DNA from: Catenulispora sp. EB89
GTDB taxonomy: Bacteria; Actinomycetota; Actinomycetes; Streptomycetales; Catenulisporaceae
Direction of reading: 5' to 3'
DNA length: 64,000 nt
Assembly: GCF_041261445.1 (NCBI RefSeq)
Contig: NZ_JBGCCU010000001.1
Location: 124,001 to 188,000 of the forward strand
The stretch's first letter is position 1. Every line of letters begins with the position of its first letter. The translations under genes were made by a program, and so were the position numbers. This document shows, one piece after another, positions 40,794 through 50,820 of the stretch. The notes below the pieces were generated by a model. It worked only from the letters and a program-made list of their open reading frames with translations. It was not told where the DNA came from and searched no databases.

Positions 40794-43091
40794 CTACCGG
40801 AACCGGCGCAGCCGCAGGCTGTTGCTCACCACGAACACCGACGAGAACGCCATCGCGGCCCCGGCGATCATCGGGTTCAGCAGCCCGGCGGCGGCCAGCG
40901 GCAGCGCCGCCACGTTGTAGCCGAACGCCCAGAACAAGTTCCCCTTGATGGTGCCCAGGGTGCGGCGGGAGAGCCGGATCGCGGTGGCCGCGGTCCGCAG
41001 GTCGCCGCCGACCAGGGTCAGGTCGCCGGCCTCGATCGCGGCGTCGGTGCCGGTGCCCATGGCCAGCCCGAGGTCGGCCTGGGCCAGGGCGGCCGCGTCG
41101 TTCACGCCGTCGCCGACCATCGCGACCACGCGGCCCTCGGCCTGCAGCCGCTTCACCGCCTCGACCTTGCCCACCGGCAGCACCTCGGCCAGCACCTCGT
41201 CGATGCCGACCTCGGCGGCCACCGCGCGGGCCACGGTCTCGTTGTCGCCGGTGAGCAGCACCGGGGTCAGGCCCAGGGCCCGCAGCTCGCGGATCGCCTC
41301 GGCGCTGGTCGGCTTCACCGCGTCGGCGACCTCCAGGACCGCCCGGGCCCGGCCGTCCCAGCCGACCGCGATCGCGGTGCGGCCCGCCGCCTCGGCCGCG
41401 GCCTTGGCCGAGGCCAGCTCCGGCGTCAGGTGCTGGGCCCACTCGGCCAGCAGCTTCTCCCGGCCGACCACGACCGCGTGGCCGTCCACCACGCCCTGGA
41501 CTCCCAGGCCTTCGACGTTCTCGAAGCCCTCGACCTCGGGCAGGGCCCCGGTCCGCTCGGCCGCGGCGGCCGCGACCGCCTTGGCGATCGGGTGCTCGCT
41601 GGCCGCCTCCAGCGCGCCGGCCAGCCGCAGCGCCTCGTCCTCGGACTCGCCGTCGGCCACGGCCACGCCGACCAGCGCCATGGCGCCGGTGGTGACGGTG
41701 CCGGTCTTGTCCAGCACGATCGTGTCCACCTTGCGGGTGTTCTCCAGCACCTCCGGGCCCTTGATCAGGACGCCGAGCTGCGCGCCGCGGCCGGTGCCGA
41801 CCATCAGCGCGGTCGGCGTGGCCAGGCCCAGGGCGCAGGGGCAGGCGATGATCAGGACGCTGACCGCGGCCGCGAAGGCCGTCGCGACGCCGCCGGAACC
41901 GACCAGCAGCCAGAAGGCCAGCGTGGCCAGGGACAGCAGGATCACCGTCGGGACGAAGACCGCGGAGATCCGGTCCGCCAGCCGCTGCGCGGCGGCCTTG
42001 CCGTTCTGTGCCTCCTCGACCAGCTTCGCCATCCGGGACAGCTGGGTGTCGGCGCCGACCCGGGTCGCCCGCGCCACCAGCCGGCCGGAGGTGTTCACGG
42101 TGGCGCCGGTGACGGCGTCGCCCGGGGCGACGTCCACCGGGACCGACTCGCCGGTGAGCATCGAGGCGTCGACCGCCGAGCGGCCCTGCTCCACCAGGCC
42201 GTCGGTGGCCACCTTCTCCCCGGGCCGGACCACGAACAGGTCGCCGACGGCCAGCTCGCCGATCGGGATCCGCACCTCGGCGCCGGCGCGCAGCACCGCG
42301 ACGTCCTTCGCGCCGAGCGTCATCAGGGCCCGCAGAGCCGCGCCGGAGCGCCGCTTCGCCTTGTGCTCGAAATACCGCCCGGCCAGGATGAACGCGGTCA
42401 CGCCCGAGGCCGCCTCGAGGTAGAGGGACCCGGAGCCGTCGGTGCGGGAGATCGCGAAGTCGAAGCCGTGCTTCATCCCCGGCATCCCGGCGTCGCCGAA
42501 GAACAGGGCCCACAGCGACCAGAGGAAGGCCGCTGAAACACCGACGGACACCAGCGTGTCCATGGTGGCGGCACGGTGCCGCAGGTTGGTCCAGGCCGCC
42601 TTGTGGAAAGGCCAGGCCGCGTAGGTGACCACCGGCGCGGACAGCGTCAGCGAGGCCCACTGCCAGTTGCGGAACTGCAGGGCCGGGATCATCGCCATCA
42701 GGATCACCGGCACGGACAGCACGACCGCGGTGGTCAGGCGCTGCCGCAGCGCGCCGGCGCGGCGTTCGTCCTCCAGCTCGGCGGCCGTCTTCGGCGGCTC
42801 GCCGTCGGCCGACGCCGGCCCGGCGGTCGGCGGCGCCGGCGGCTCGGGCAGGGCGGCGGTGTAGCCGGCCGCCTCGACCACGGCGACCAGATCGGTCGGC
42901 GCGTAGCCGGCCGGGAAGGTGACCTTCGCCTTCTCGGTGGCGTAGTTCACGGTGGCCGTGACGCCCTCGAGCTTGTTCAGCTTGCGCTCGATCCGCGACG
43001 CGCAGGAGGCGCAGGTCATGCCACCGATGGCCAACTCGACATCGTTCAGAGGGCCGGACTCCGCCGGCACCTCCAGGGTGGTCTCCGCCAT
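40794..43091 (-). CDS. copA: Copper-exporting P1B-type ATPase CopA
   Basis: 765 residues. One N-terminal heavy-metal-associated domain ([18 protein letters not shown], CxxC). P-type core: [10 protein letters not shown], the P1B-1 metal site [12 protein letters not shown] in the sixth helix, phosphorylation site [11 protein letters not shown], the SEHPIAKAV His-Pro motif and [20 protein letters not shown]. Eight membrane helices are expected. CPC together with the two-helix N-terminal arrangement assigns Cu+ export. A CsoR-type box 50 bases upstream supports copper-responsive control. No copZ or csoR gene is adjacent. Confidence 0.95.
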   Translation of the reverse strand: MAETTLEVPAESGPLNDVELAIGGMTCASCASRIERKLNKLEGVTATVNYATEKAKVTFPAGYAPTDLVAVVEAAGYTAALPEPPAPPTAGPASADGEPPKTAAELEDERRAGALRQRLTTAVVLSVPVILMAMIPALQFRNWQWASLTLSAPVVTYAAWPFHKAAWTNLRHRAATMDTLVSVGVSAAFLWSLWALFFGDAGMPGMKHGFDFAISRTDGSGSLYLEAASGVTAFILAGRYFEHKAKRRSGAALRALMTLGAKDVAVLRAGAEVRIPIGELAVGDLFVVRPGEKVATDGLVEQGRSAVDASMLTGESVPVDVAPGDAVTGATVNTSGRLVARATRVGADTQLSRMAKLVEEAQNGKAAAQRLADRISAVFVPTVILLSLATLAFWLLVGSGGVATAFAAAVSVLIIACPCALGLATPTALMVGTGRGAQLGVLIKGPEVLENTRKVDTIVLDKTGTVTTGAMALVGVAVADGESEDEALRLAGALEAASEHPIAKAVAAAAAERTGALPEVEGFENVEGLGVQGVVDGHAVVVGREKLLAEWAQHLTPELASAKAAAEAAGRTAIAVGWDGRARAVLEVADAVKPTSAEAIRELRALGLTPVLLTGDNETVARAVAAEVGIDEVLAEVLPVGKVEAVKRLQAEGRVVAMVGDGVNDAAALAQADLGLAMGTGTDAAIEAGDLTLVGGDLRTAATAIRLSRRTLGTIKGNLFWAFGYNVAALPLAAAGLLNPMIAGAAMAFSSVFVVSNSLRLRRFR

Positions 43092-43142
43092 CGCTGCCTC
43101 CGCATGTGGAACGAGGATCAGTGTCTCATCAGCGCCAACGCT

Positions 43143-43159
43143 ATACCCCATGGGGGTAT
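43143..43159. promoter_or_regulatory. CsoR-type copper operator
   Basis: ATACCCCATGGGGGTAT is a perfect palindrome (ATACCCC / GGGGTAT, 3-nt centre) like known actinobacterial CsoR boxes. It lies 51 bases upstream of copA and 90 bases before the divergent DUF1906 gene. Confidence 0.85.
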
Positions 43160-43249
43160 TCCGCCAGCGGCCGGTCAGCTGATCCGACGATTGGGCCGCC
43201 GGGGTTCCTTCGCGTGAGTGCTGCCGCGACACCGGGTAGGCGGTCCGTC

Positions 43250-44392
43250 ATGCGTCTGCTCCGTCTCACCGCCCTGACCGCAGTCCTGACCCTGAGCTGC
43301 GGCGAAGCCGCCTCGGCCGCGGTCGGGCCGCTGTCCGGGCTCAAAGCGGTGAGCTACGCGGGCACCACGGTCGAGGTCCCGGTGGGCTGGCCGGTGCACG
43401 ACCTGACGGCCGCGCCGCATACCTGTATCCGGTATGACCGGCACGCGGTGTACCTCGGCGACCCGGGGCCGGACCAGAACTGCCCGGCGGGCGCCGTGGG
43501 CCGCACGGAGACCGTGCGCATCGCCTCGGACGGCAAGGTGACCCGGACCTACGGCTACCGCCGGTCCGCGGACGAGGCGGACGTGCCGGACGGGCCGAAC
43601 GCGCCGGACGCCGAGCCGCAGACCGCGCCGCGCAGCCGCTCACGCCTCCCCGAGCGCACCATCAAGGCCGCCGCCACCTACTCCGGCCTGGGCTTCGACA
43701 CCTGCGCGGCGCCGTCCGCCGACGCCATGCAGGCCTGGGCCGGCGCCTCGCCGTACCACGCGGTCGGCATCTACATCGGCGGCATCGACCGCGCCTGCCC
43801 GGACGGCAACCTGACCCCGGGCTGGATCCAGACGGTGGCCCGGCAGGGCTGGAAGTTCTTCCCGATCTACGTCGGCCTGCAGGCGCCCTGCTGGAAGGAC
43901 CCCGGCGGCGGCCACCCGGCGCTGATCGCCCGCAGCCGCCGCTGGACCCAGGGCCAGGAGGCCGCGAACGACGCGGCGAACCGCGCGGCGTACTTCGGCA
44001 TCGCCCCGGGCAGCCCGATCTACTTCGACATGGAGTACTACCCGCGCAACGACGCCGGCTGCACCCAGGACGTCCAGGCGTTCCTGAGCGCCTGGACCGA
44101 CCAGCTGCACGCGCGCGGATTCATCTCAGGGATCTACAGCAGCTCCAAGGGCGCGATCGCGGACATGGCGCTGGTGTACGAGAGCGAGGCGGCCTACCGC
44201 GCGGACGTGGCGTGGTTCGCGCACTGGGACAAGGTCCCGCAGCTGTTCGGCGACCCGACGCTGAGCGACCGGTACTGGCCCGGGCCGCGGCGGATCAAGC
44301 AGTACCAGGGCGGCCACAACGAGACGTACGGCGGAAAGCGGCTGAACATCGACCTGAACATGCTGAACGCGCCGGTGGCGGCGCTGAAGTAG
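43250..44392 (+). CDS. Secreted DUF1906 glycoside-hydrolase-like protein
   Basis: 380 residues from ATG 43250 (GTG 43214 is an in-frame alternative). Signal peptide 1-24. An N-terminal module (25-120) has two Cys and ends in a Pro/Glu/Arg-rich linker. The DUF1906 domain (about 140-375) follows: AATYSGLGFDTCAAPSADAM, HAVGIYIGGIDRACP, SPIYFDMEYYP (acidic strand end), GFISGIYSSSKGAI and KRLNIDLNML. It parallels the 28474 protein but lacks CWB2 repeats, so it may be free or held by the N-terminal module. It ends at a 23-bp terminator. Confidence 0.88.
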   Translation: MRLLRLTALTAVLTLSCGEAASAAVGPLSGLKAVSYAGTTVEVPVGWPVHDLTAAPHTCIRYDRHAVYLGDPGPDQNCPAGAVGRTETVRIASDGKVTRTYGYRRSADEADVPDGPNAPDAEPQTAPRSRSRLPERTIKAAATYSGLGFDTCAAPSADAMQAWAGASPYHAVGIYIGGIDRACPDGNLTPGWIQTVARQGWKFFPIYVGLQAPCWKDPGGGHPALIARSRRWTQGQEAANDAANRAAYFGIAPGSPIYFDMEYYPRNDAGCTQDVQAFLSAWTDQLHARGFISGIYSSSKGAIADMALVYESEAAYRADVAWFAHWDKVPQLFGDPTLSDRYWPGPRRIKQYQGGHNETYGGKRLNIDLNMLNAPVAALK

Positions 44393-44397
44393 CGCCA

Positions 44398-44444
44398 GAC
44401 GTCGAACGGGCCGGACCGCAGTGCGGTCCGGCCCGTTCGACGTC
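44398..44444. terminator. Perfect 23-bp hairpin, bidirectional terminator
   Basis: Arms 44398-44420 and 44422-44444 are exact complements (core AACGGGCCGGACCGC / GCGGTCCGGCCCGTT). It separates the convergent DUF1906 and SYG-rich genes and is the longest perfect stem in the window. Confidence 0.9.
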
Positions 44445-44457
44445 AGATCTCTGAGAC

Positions 44458-46170
44458 TCAGCGCTCCGACGGCCGGCCGGGACGGGTCGCCGGACGGCGC
44501 CCCATCGTCCCGCGCTGCGGCGGGTTGGCGGCAGCGGCGGGGCGGCGCGGCTGGACGGGGTTGCGGTCGCTGGAGCGGCCCGGGTCCTGCGGCTCGGCGG
44601 GACGGCCGTAGCCGTCGCGGGGCTGCGCCGGACGGGGACGCGGCTGCTGGCCGGAGGCACCGGGGACGCCGGGCACCGGACGCGGGGCGGCCGACTGCGG
44701 CGGACGTGGCTGGTGCGAGGATCCGCTGGCGCCGTTGGGACCCGGACGGCGCGGCGCGGCCGCACGCGGCTCCCAGTCGGCGCCGCTCTCGCGGGGACGG
44801 CTCGCCGGCGGCAGCGCGGCCTGCGGCGTCGCGCCGCCTCCGTAGCCGCCGCGCCCGGCACCCGGGTTCGAGCTCGAATACGGCTTCGGCGCGGGCGGCG
44901 CCGGCGGCTTGGGCGGCGCCGGACGGCCCATGACCGGAGCCGGCGGCACGGCCGGGAACCCGCCGGTGCCGGTCCCGTCCGCGGGCTCGAACCAGCCGCT
45001 CTCCGCCGCGCTCGCGCCGGTGGTGACCGGGAGGTAGGACGTCTGGGCCGCGTCGTATGAACTGCTCGCAGTGTACGAGCCGGTCGAGTAAGTGCTCTGA
45101 CCCAGCGGATCCGACGCGGACGAGTACGAGGACTGATCCAGGGAGTCGGTCAGCGGATCCGCGAGATTCGCGTACGGGCTGGCCGCGTAGGCGCTCGTGG
45201 AACTGGACGAGCCGTAGCCGCCGGCGGAGCTCGCCGTGGAACCGTACCCGGACGCAGAGCTCGTAGAAGACCCGTACGCGCTCGATCCGGAGCTGTAGCC
45301 GTCCGTGGCAGACGAGCCGTAAGCGCTGGTCGAGCCGTAAGCGCTGGTCGGGCTGTAAGCGCTGGTCGAGCTGTAGGTGCCGCTCGAAGCGGCGCTCGAT
45401 CCCGCGGTCTCGTAGCCGCTCGACGAGCCGTACCCGCTCGTCTGGCTGTAACCGCCGCTCGCGCCGGAGGAGCTGTAGCCGGTCGCAGGGCTCGAACTCG
45501 CCGTGCTTCCGTACAGGGCGTCGCTGCTCGCGCCGTACGTCCCGGAGCTGCTGTACGTCCCGGAGCTGCTGTACGACCCCGAGCTGCCCAGGGCGCTCTG
45601 CGAGCCGAACCCGGAACCGGAGCCGAAGGCGTCGGAGGAGCCCGCCGAGCTCGACGCGGAGGAACCGAGCGCCGGGGTGGACCCGAAGCCCGACCCGGAC
45701 GTCGAGTACCCGCCGGACCCGCTCGCCACGCTGGGCAGCGCCGGAGCCGGGGGCACCGGCGGCCCGCTCTGCGCCACCGCGGCCATCGCCATCGGCAGCA
45801 GGTCCATCGAGGTGGTCCCGAGCCCGTCGGCCGGACACACCCGGACCAGCTCGCCGACCGTCAGCGCCAGCTCGGTGGCCAGGTCCAGGGACCGCGGCTG
45901 CATCGGGTTCTCCCGCATCCACCAGCAGGCGATCTGCACGATCGAGCCGGCGGCGTGCGGACAGGTGCGGATCGCCCCGCGCAGCTGCAGCGGCTGGGGA
46001 CCGGACACGGTGATCCGGAACCAGGTGCCCTCGCGGAAGCCCAGCGCCGGGTGGCCCAGGGAGTCCTGCAACACGACGTGGTACTGGCGCTCGAGCTCAC
46101 GCTGGCCACCGGCCCCGGGGGCGCTCAAGGCCGAGCTGTTCCTCTGCTGCTCGCCGTAGGCGACGCTCAT
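44458..46170 (-). CDS. Large protein with conserved N-domain and Ser/Tyr/Gly-rich low-complexity region
   Basis: 570 residues. Residues 1-130 form an ordered domain I do not recognise (QYHVVLQDSLGHPALGFREG, WFRITVSGPQPLQLRGAIRT, QIACWWMRENPM). Residues 145-400 are almost only Ser, Tyr, Gly, Ala and Thr, with dozens of SAYGSTSAYGSS and SGYGSSSGYE-type units. Residues 405-570 are a Pro/Arg/Gly/Gln-rich basic tail (PRRPGPNGASG, GRPAEPQD). No signal peptide or membrane helix, so presumably cytoplasmic. The layout (SYG-rich then Arg/Gly-rich) resembles eukaryotic FUS-type phase-separating proteins. Function unknown. The codon pattern is coherent, supporting a real gene. Confidence 0.82.
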   Translation of the reverse strand: MSVAYGEQQRNSSALSAPGAGGQRELERQYHVVLQDSLGHPALGFREGTWFRITVSGPQPLQLRGAIRTCPHAAGSIVQIACWWMRENPMQPRSLDLATELALTVGELVRVCPADGLGTTSMDLLPMAMAAVAQSGPPVPPAPALPSVASGSGGYSTSGSGFGSTPALGSSASSSAGSSDAFGSGSGFGSQSALGSSGSYSSSGTYSSSGTYGASSDALYGSTASSSPATGYSSSGASGGYSQTSGYGSSSGYETAGSSAASSGTYSSTSAYSPTSAYGSTSAYGSSATDGYSSGSSAYGSSTSSASGYGSTASSAGGYGSSSSTSAYAASPYANLADPLTDSLDQSSYSSASDPLGQSTYSTGSYTASSSYDAAQTSYLPVTTGASAAESGWFEPADGTGTGGFPAVPPAPVMGRPAPPKPPAPPAPKPYSSSNPGAGRGGYGGGATPQAALPPASRPRESGADWEPRAAAPRRPGPNGASGSSHQPRPPQSAAPRPVPGVPGASGQQPRPRPAQPRDGYGRPAEPQDPGRSSDRNPVQPRRPAAAANPPQRGTMGRRPATRPGRPSER

Positions 46171-46244
46171 CGGCTGCCTGACCGTTCTCCGGACTGCGAG
46201 TCCGGAACCGTGCTCGAAGTCACCATGTATCGCCCGCCTCGGCT

Positions 46245-46454
46245 CTAAAGAGCGGAATTGAGGCGGCCCCCGTTGCCGCTGTGTCCGCAGTGCTGTGTGT
46301 GATCAATGTCCACTGATGTGGTGGGATCGTTGCGCAAACGGTACTCAATACTGGGGCCCAGCGGTAGGGCATCCACTAAGAACAAGCCGTGATTTCTGTG
46401 GCCTGCCCACAACTTCCAGATCCGGCCCGTGCGGGTGCGACCCTCGATTGTCAT
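46245..46454 (-). CDS. Possible small protein with a TTA codon
   Basis: 69-residue frame from ATG 46454 with GAGGGGG about 8 bases upstream (MTIEGRTRTGRIWKLW; KLWAGHRNHGLFLVDALPLG). It fills most of the otherwise empty 314-base gap between the SYG-rich and ECF genes, on the strand opposite the sigma factor. Third-position GC is clearly lower than in neighbours and one TTA codon occurs, rare in such genomes. It could be a foreign or bldA-controlled gene, or chance. Confidence 0.35.
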   Translation of the reverse strand: MTIEGRTRTGRIWKLWAGHRNHGLFLVDALPLGPSIEYRLRNDPTTSVDIDHTQHCGHSGNGGRLNSAL

Positions 46455-46484
46455 CTCGGCGCCCCCTCGGCATAACGTTGTCGC

Positions 46485-47057
46485 GTGACGGCGGACAGAG
46501 ACGAGGAGTTCTCTCGCTATGTCACTGAGCGGTCCGGTGCCCTCCTGCGCGTCGCCTATCTGCTGACCGGGAACCGCGCCGACGCCGAGGACCTGCTGCA
46601 GACCGCGCTGGCCAAGACCTATCTGTCCTGGGCCCGCATCCAGGACAAGGGCGCGCTCGACGGCTACGTGCGGCGCGTCCTGGTGAACACCCAGACCTCC
46701 TGGTGGCGCAAGCGCCGCGTCGAGGAATACGCCACCGACCAGCTGCCCGAGCAGGTCTGGGAGGACACGCGCCCGGCGGAGATCGAACTGCGCTCCACGG
46801 TCTGGAAGTCGCTGGCGCAGTTGCCGCGCCGCCAACGCGCGGTGGTCGTCCTGCGGTATTACGAGGACCTCTCCGAAGCGGAGACCGCCGAGGTAATGGG
46901 GATCTCAGTCGGCACGGTGAAATCAACGGCTTCACGAGCCCTTGCCAAACTCCGGACGGACGGCGCATTGCGCGACGCCCGCGTCGCCATCCCCGCGCCA
47001 CTTCGCCCGCCTGCCCCCGAACCCCTTCCGAAATCCGCCAGGGTCGATGCAGACTGA
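46485..47057 (+). CDS. SigE-type ECF RNA polymerase sigma factor
   Basis: 190 residues from GTG 46485. Region 2: YVTERSGALLRVAYLLTGNR, AEDLLQTALAKTYLSWARI. Region 4: AQLPRRQRAVVVLRYYEDLS and ETAEVMGISVGTVKSTASRA. This is the SigE70/SigE-family ECF type common in actinomycetes. No Shine-Dalgarno is visible; a TAACGT (46472-46477) lies 7 bases before GTG, fitting a leaderless transcript. No anti-sigma gene is adjacent. The C-terminal 30 residues are a Pro-rich tail. Confidence 0.92.
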   Translation: MTADRDEEFSRYVTERSGALLRVAYLLTGNRADAEDLLQTALAKTYLSWARIQDKGALDGYVRRVLVNTQTSWWRKRRVEEYATDQLPEQVWEDTRPAEIELRSTVWKSLAQLPRRQRAVVVLRYYEDLSEAETAEVMGISVGTVKSTASRALAKLRTDGALRDARVAIPAPLRPPAPEPLPKSARVDAD

Positions 47058-47100
47058 CCGGTGTACCGCCCGGTAACCTCAACCCCTCAGGAGGTCAGCG

Positions 47101-48726
<1,626 letters not shown>

Positions 48727-48842
48727 AAGCGTTGTAGACCCGCGCCTGAAGGCCTCTTCAACAGAAAAGTCCGCAGTGTAGAGTGCCGAGAACTTGAGCA
48801 CCTGGAACATCAGTAGTAATCGGCAGGGGAGGCACCGCGGAC

Positions 48843-49760
48843 ATGCGGATATCTCGGCGGTTTTCGCGCAGCACCGCTGCCGGCGCGGCGTCGGTGCTCG
48901 CCGCGCTCGCAATGACAGCGTGTTCCAGTAGCTCCTCCAGCGGCTCCGCGGCTACGAGCGCCGCGCAGTCGCAGTCCGCGGCGGACGCCAACGCGAACGC
49001 CAACGAGAACGACGTGCAGGTCCTCAACTCCTTGCAGCTCAATACCCAGGAGTTGGACAGCGCATTCGCCACGGACAGCCAGTGGAAGACGTGGCCCACC
49101 GCGGACACCGCGAAGATCCTGCTCAAGCAGACGTGGGCCTGCACCCAGAACATGATCGACACCTCGAAGAAGTCGCTGCAGCCGGTCACCTCGTTCTTCA
49201 TGGCCGGCCCGCTGCCCAACGACCCGCCGACCACGCCGGCGTCCACGACCTCCTCCTCGTCGTCGAGCCACAACTACAACCACAAGAGCGGCTCGTCGTC
49301 GACCCCGACCTCGACCGGGTCCAGCAGCTCCTCCTCGGCGCTCGGCGCCGACGGAAACCCCGTGCACTGGGTGGTCAGCACGGCGATCGCCTACCAGACG
49401 GCCGACGCGGCGCAGGCCGCCGTGCAGGGCATGGGCGCCATCGACCCGAACGCGCCCGGCTGCGGCGGGCCCAAGGACGGCGCCACGGACGAGATCGTCG
49501 GCGGTGGCGGCGCGGTCGAGCCGTCCTGGGTCAACTCCCAGGGGGTGTTCGTGTTCACCGACACCCACACCAACGTCACGATTTCCGCGGTCGCACAACG
49601 CCGGGGACGGTATGTCGTCCTGACGTACACCCGCGGGAGTGCCACGAGCGACGCCGGGTATTACGACCTCGAAGAGGGCTCGGACACCAAGCCCGCGGCC
49701 GCCGCCGCCACGGCCGTGCTCGGCCAGCTGACGGCCTCGGTCGTGGGCGCCAACAACTGA
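48843..49760 (+). CDS. Lipoprotein of unknown function
   Basis: 305 residues from ATG 48843 (GGGGAGG 10 bases upstream). Lipobox LAMTAC with Cys27. Ser/Ala/Asn-rich linker (28-57), then an exterior domain (FATDSQWKTWPTADTAKILL, KQTWACTQNMID), a second Ser/His/Thr linker (130-170) and a C-terminal domain (GNPVHWVVSTAIAYQTADAA, PSWVNSQGVFVFTDTHTNVT, RRGRYVVLTYTRGS). The last part resembles extracytoplasmic sensor domains of the PknH type only loosely. Its place between two ECF sigma genes suggests an envelope sensor, but this is inference. Confidence 0.78.
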   Translation: MRISRRFSRSTAAGAASVLAALAMTACSSSSSSGSAATSAAQSQSAADANANANENDVQVLNSLQLNTQELDSAFATDSQWKTWPTADTAKILLKQTWACTQNMIDTSKKSLQPVTSFFMAGPLPNDPPTTPASTTSSSSSSHNYNHKSGSSSTPTSTGSSSSSSALGADGNPVHWVVSTAIAYQTADAAQAAVQGMGAIDPNAPGCGGPKDGATDEIVGGGGAVEPSWVNSQGVFVFTDTHTNVTISAVAQRRGRYVVLTYTRGSATSDAGYYDLEEGSDTKPAAAAATAVLGQLTASVVGANN

Positions 49761-49880
49761 ACCGCCCGCACCACTTCCGAGCCGCCGGGAGCCACCGACG
49801 AGGTCCAGCGCCACCTGAGCTGTCCAAGCACTGTGCAGATCCAGCAAGCTGCCGACACTTGTGAAGGCCACTGATAACGG

Positions 49881-50375
49881 ATGCGGTCGGGAACCGAGGA
49901 CTTCCGCGAGTTCGTCGCGGCCCGCCAGGGTGCGCTGCGGCGGACCGCGTACCTGCTGTGCGGCGACTGGCACCAGGCCCAGGACCTGACGCAGCAGACG
50001 CTGGCCAAGCTGTTCGTGGCGTGGCCGCGGGTGCGCGCCGTGGAGGCCGTCGACTCCTACGCGCGCCAGGTCCTGGTGCGCACGTACATCGACGAGTCCC
50101 GCAAGCGCCGCAACCACGAACTGGTCACCGCGGAGCTGCCGGACTCCGGCACCGAGGGCCCGGAGATCGAGACCCGGCTGGCGCTGATGGCCGCGCTCAA
50201 GCAGCTCTCGCCGCGCCAGCGTGCCGTCGTGGCACTGCGGTTCTGGGACGATATGAGCGTAGAAGCCACCGCCGAGGCGCTCGGGATGAAGGCCAACACC
50301 GTGAAGTCGGACACCGCACGCGCGTTGGCGAAACTCAAAGGGCTGCTCGACTCGTCTGTACACCAGGCGGTCTGA
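49881..50375 (+). CDS. SigE-type ECF RNA polymerase sigma factor
   Basis: 164 residues from ATG 49881. Region 2: FREFVAARQGALRRTAYLLC, AQDLTQQTLAKLFVAWPRV. Region 4: QLSPRQRAVVALRFWDDMSV and EATAEALGMKANTVKSDTAR. Same subfamily as the 46485 protein but clearly diverged. A membrane protein starts 35 bases downstream with its own strong ribosome site and is the likely partner. No Shine-Dalgarno is obvious before the sigma gene. Confidence 0.92.
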   Translation: MRSGTEDFREFVAARQGALRRTAYLLCGDWHQAQDLTQQTLAKLFVAWPRVRAVEAVDSYARQVLVRTYIDESRKRRNHELVTAELPDSGTEGPEIETRLALMAALKQLSPRQRAVVALRFWDDMSVEATAEALGMKANTVKSDTARALAKLKGLLDSSVHQAV

Positions 50376-50410
50376 ACGATGAGGGCGGAGCCGGCGAAGG
50401 GAGGACACGG

Positions 50411-50779
50411 ATGAACGCGGTGAACGCGTCCGCGGGCGAGGACGCGATGCGCGGTCTGATGGAGACCGCCTTCACCGCCGGGGAACCGGCGCTGCCGCAC
50501 GTCGACGACGTGATGGCGACCGTGGAGGTCCTCGGCGGGCACATCCGGCACCGGCAGCGGGTGCGCAACGGCCTGGCGGCCGGCGTGCTCTGCGTCGCGG
50601 GATTCAGCATGGTGGCCGGCATCGCCGCGGTGGCACACTCGAACCACTCGGGAGGGACCAGCGTGGTGACCCCCGGCGGCAGCGGGGGTCCGGTGCCCGC
50701 GCCGGTCACGGATACCGATTCGCAGAGCGGCGGCGCGCAGAGCAGCGGGACCAGCGGCGGGACGGTCGCCGTTCCCTGA
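50411..50779 (+). CDS. Single-TM protein downstream of ECF sigma, possible anti-sigma
   Basis: 122 residues from ATG 50411 (GGGAGGAC, 7 bases upstream). N-terminal cytoplasmic part of about 55 residues (AMRGLMETAFTAGEPALPHV, DDVMATVEVLGGHIRHRQRV), one membrane helix (GLAAGVLCVAGFSMVAGIAAV) and a Gly/Ser/Thr-rich exterior tail. The layout is that of small anti-sigma or sigma-linked membrane proteins of the SigE70 group. No zinc-binding HxxxCxxC motif is present. Function rests on context alone. Confidence 0.75.
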   Translation: MNAVNASAGEDAMRGLMETAFTAGEPALPHVDDVMATVEVLGGHIRHRQRVRNGLAAGVLCVAGFSMVAGIAAVAHSNHSGGTSVVTPGGSGGPVPAPVTDTDSQSGGAQSSGTSGGTVAVP

Positions 50780-50820
50780 GGCGGGCTGAGCGCCGGGCAT
50801 TTCGAGCCCCGGGAGGGCGG

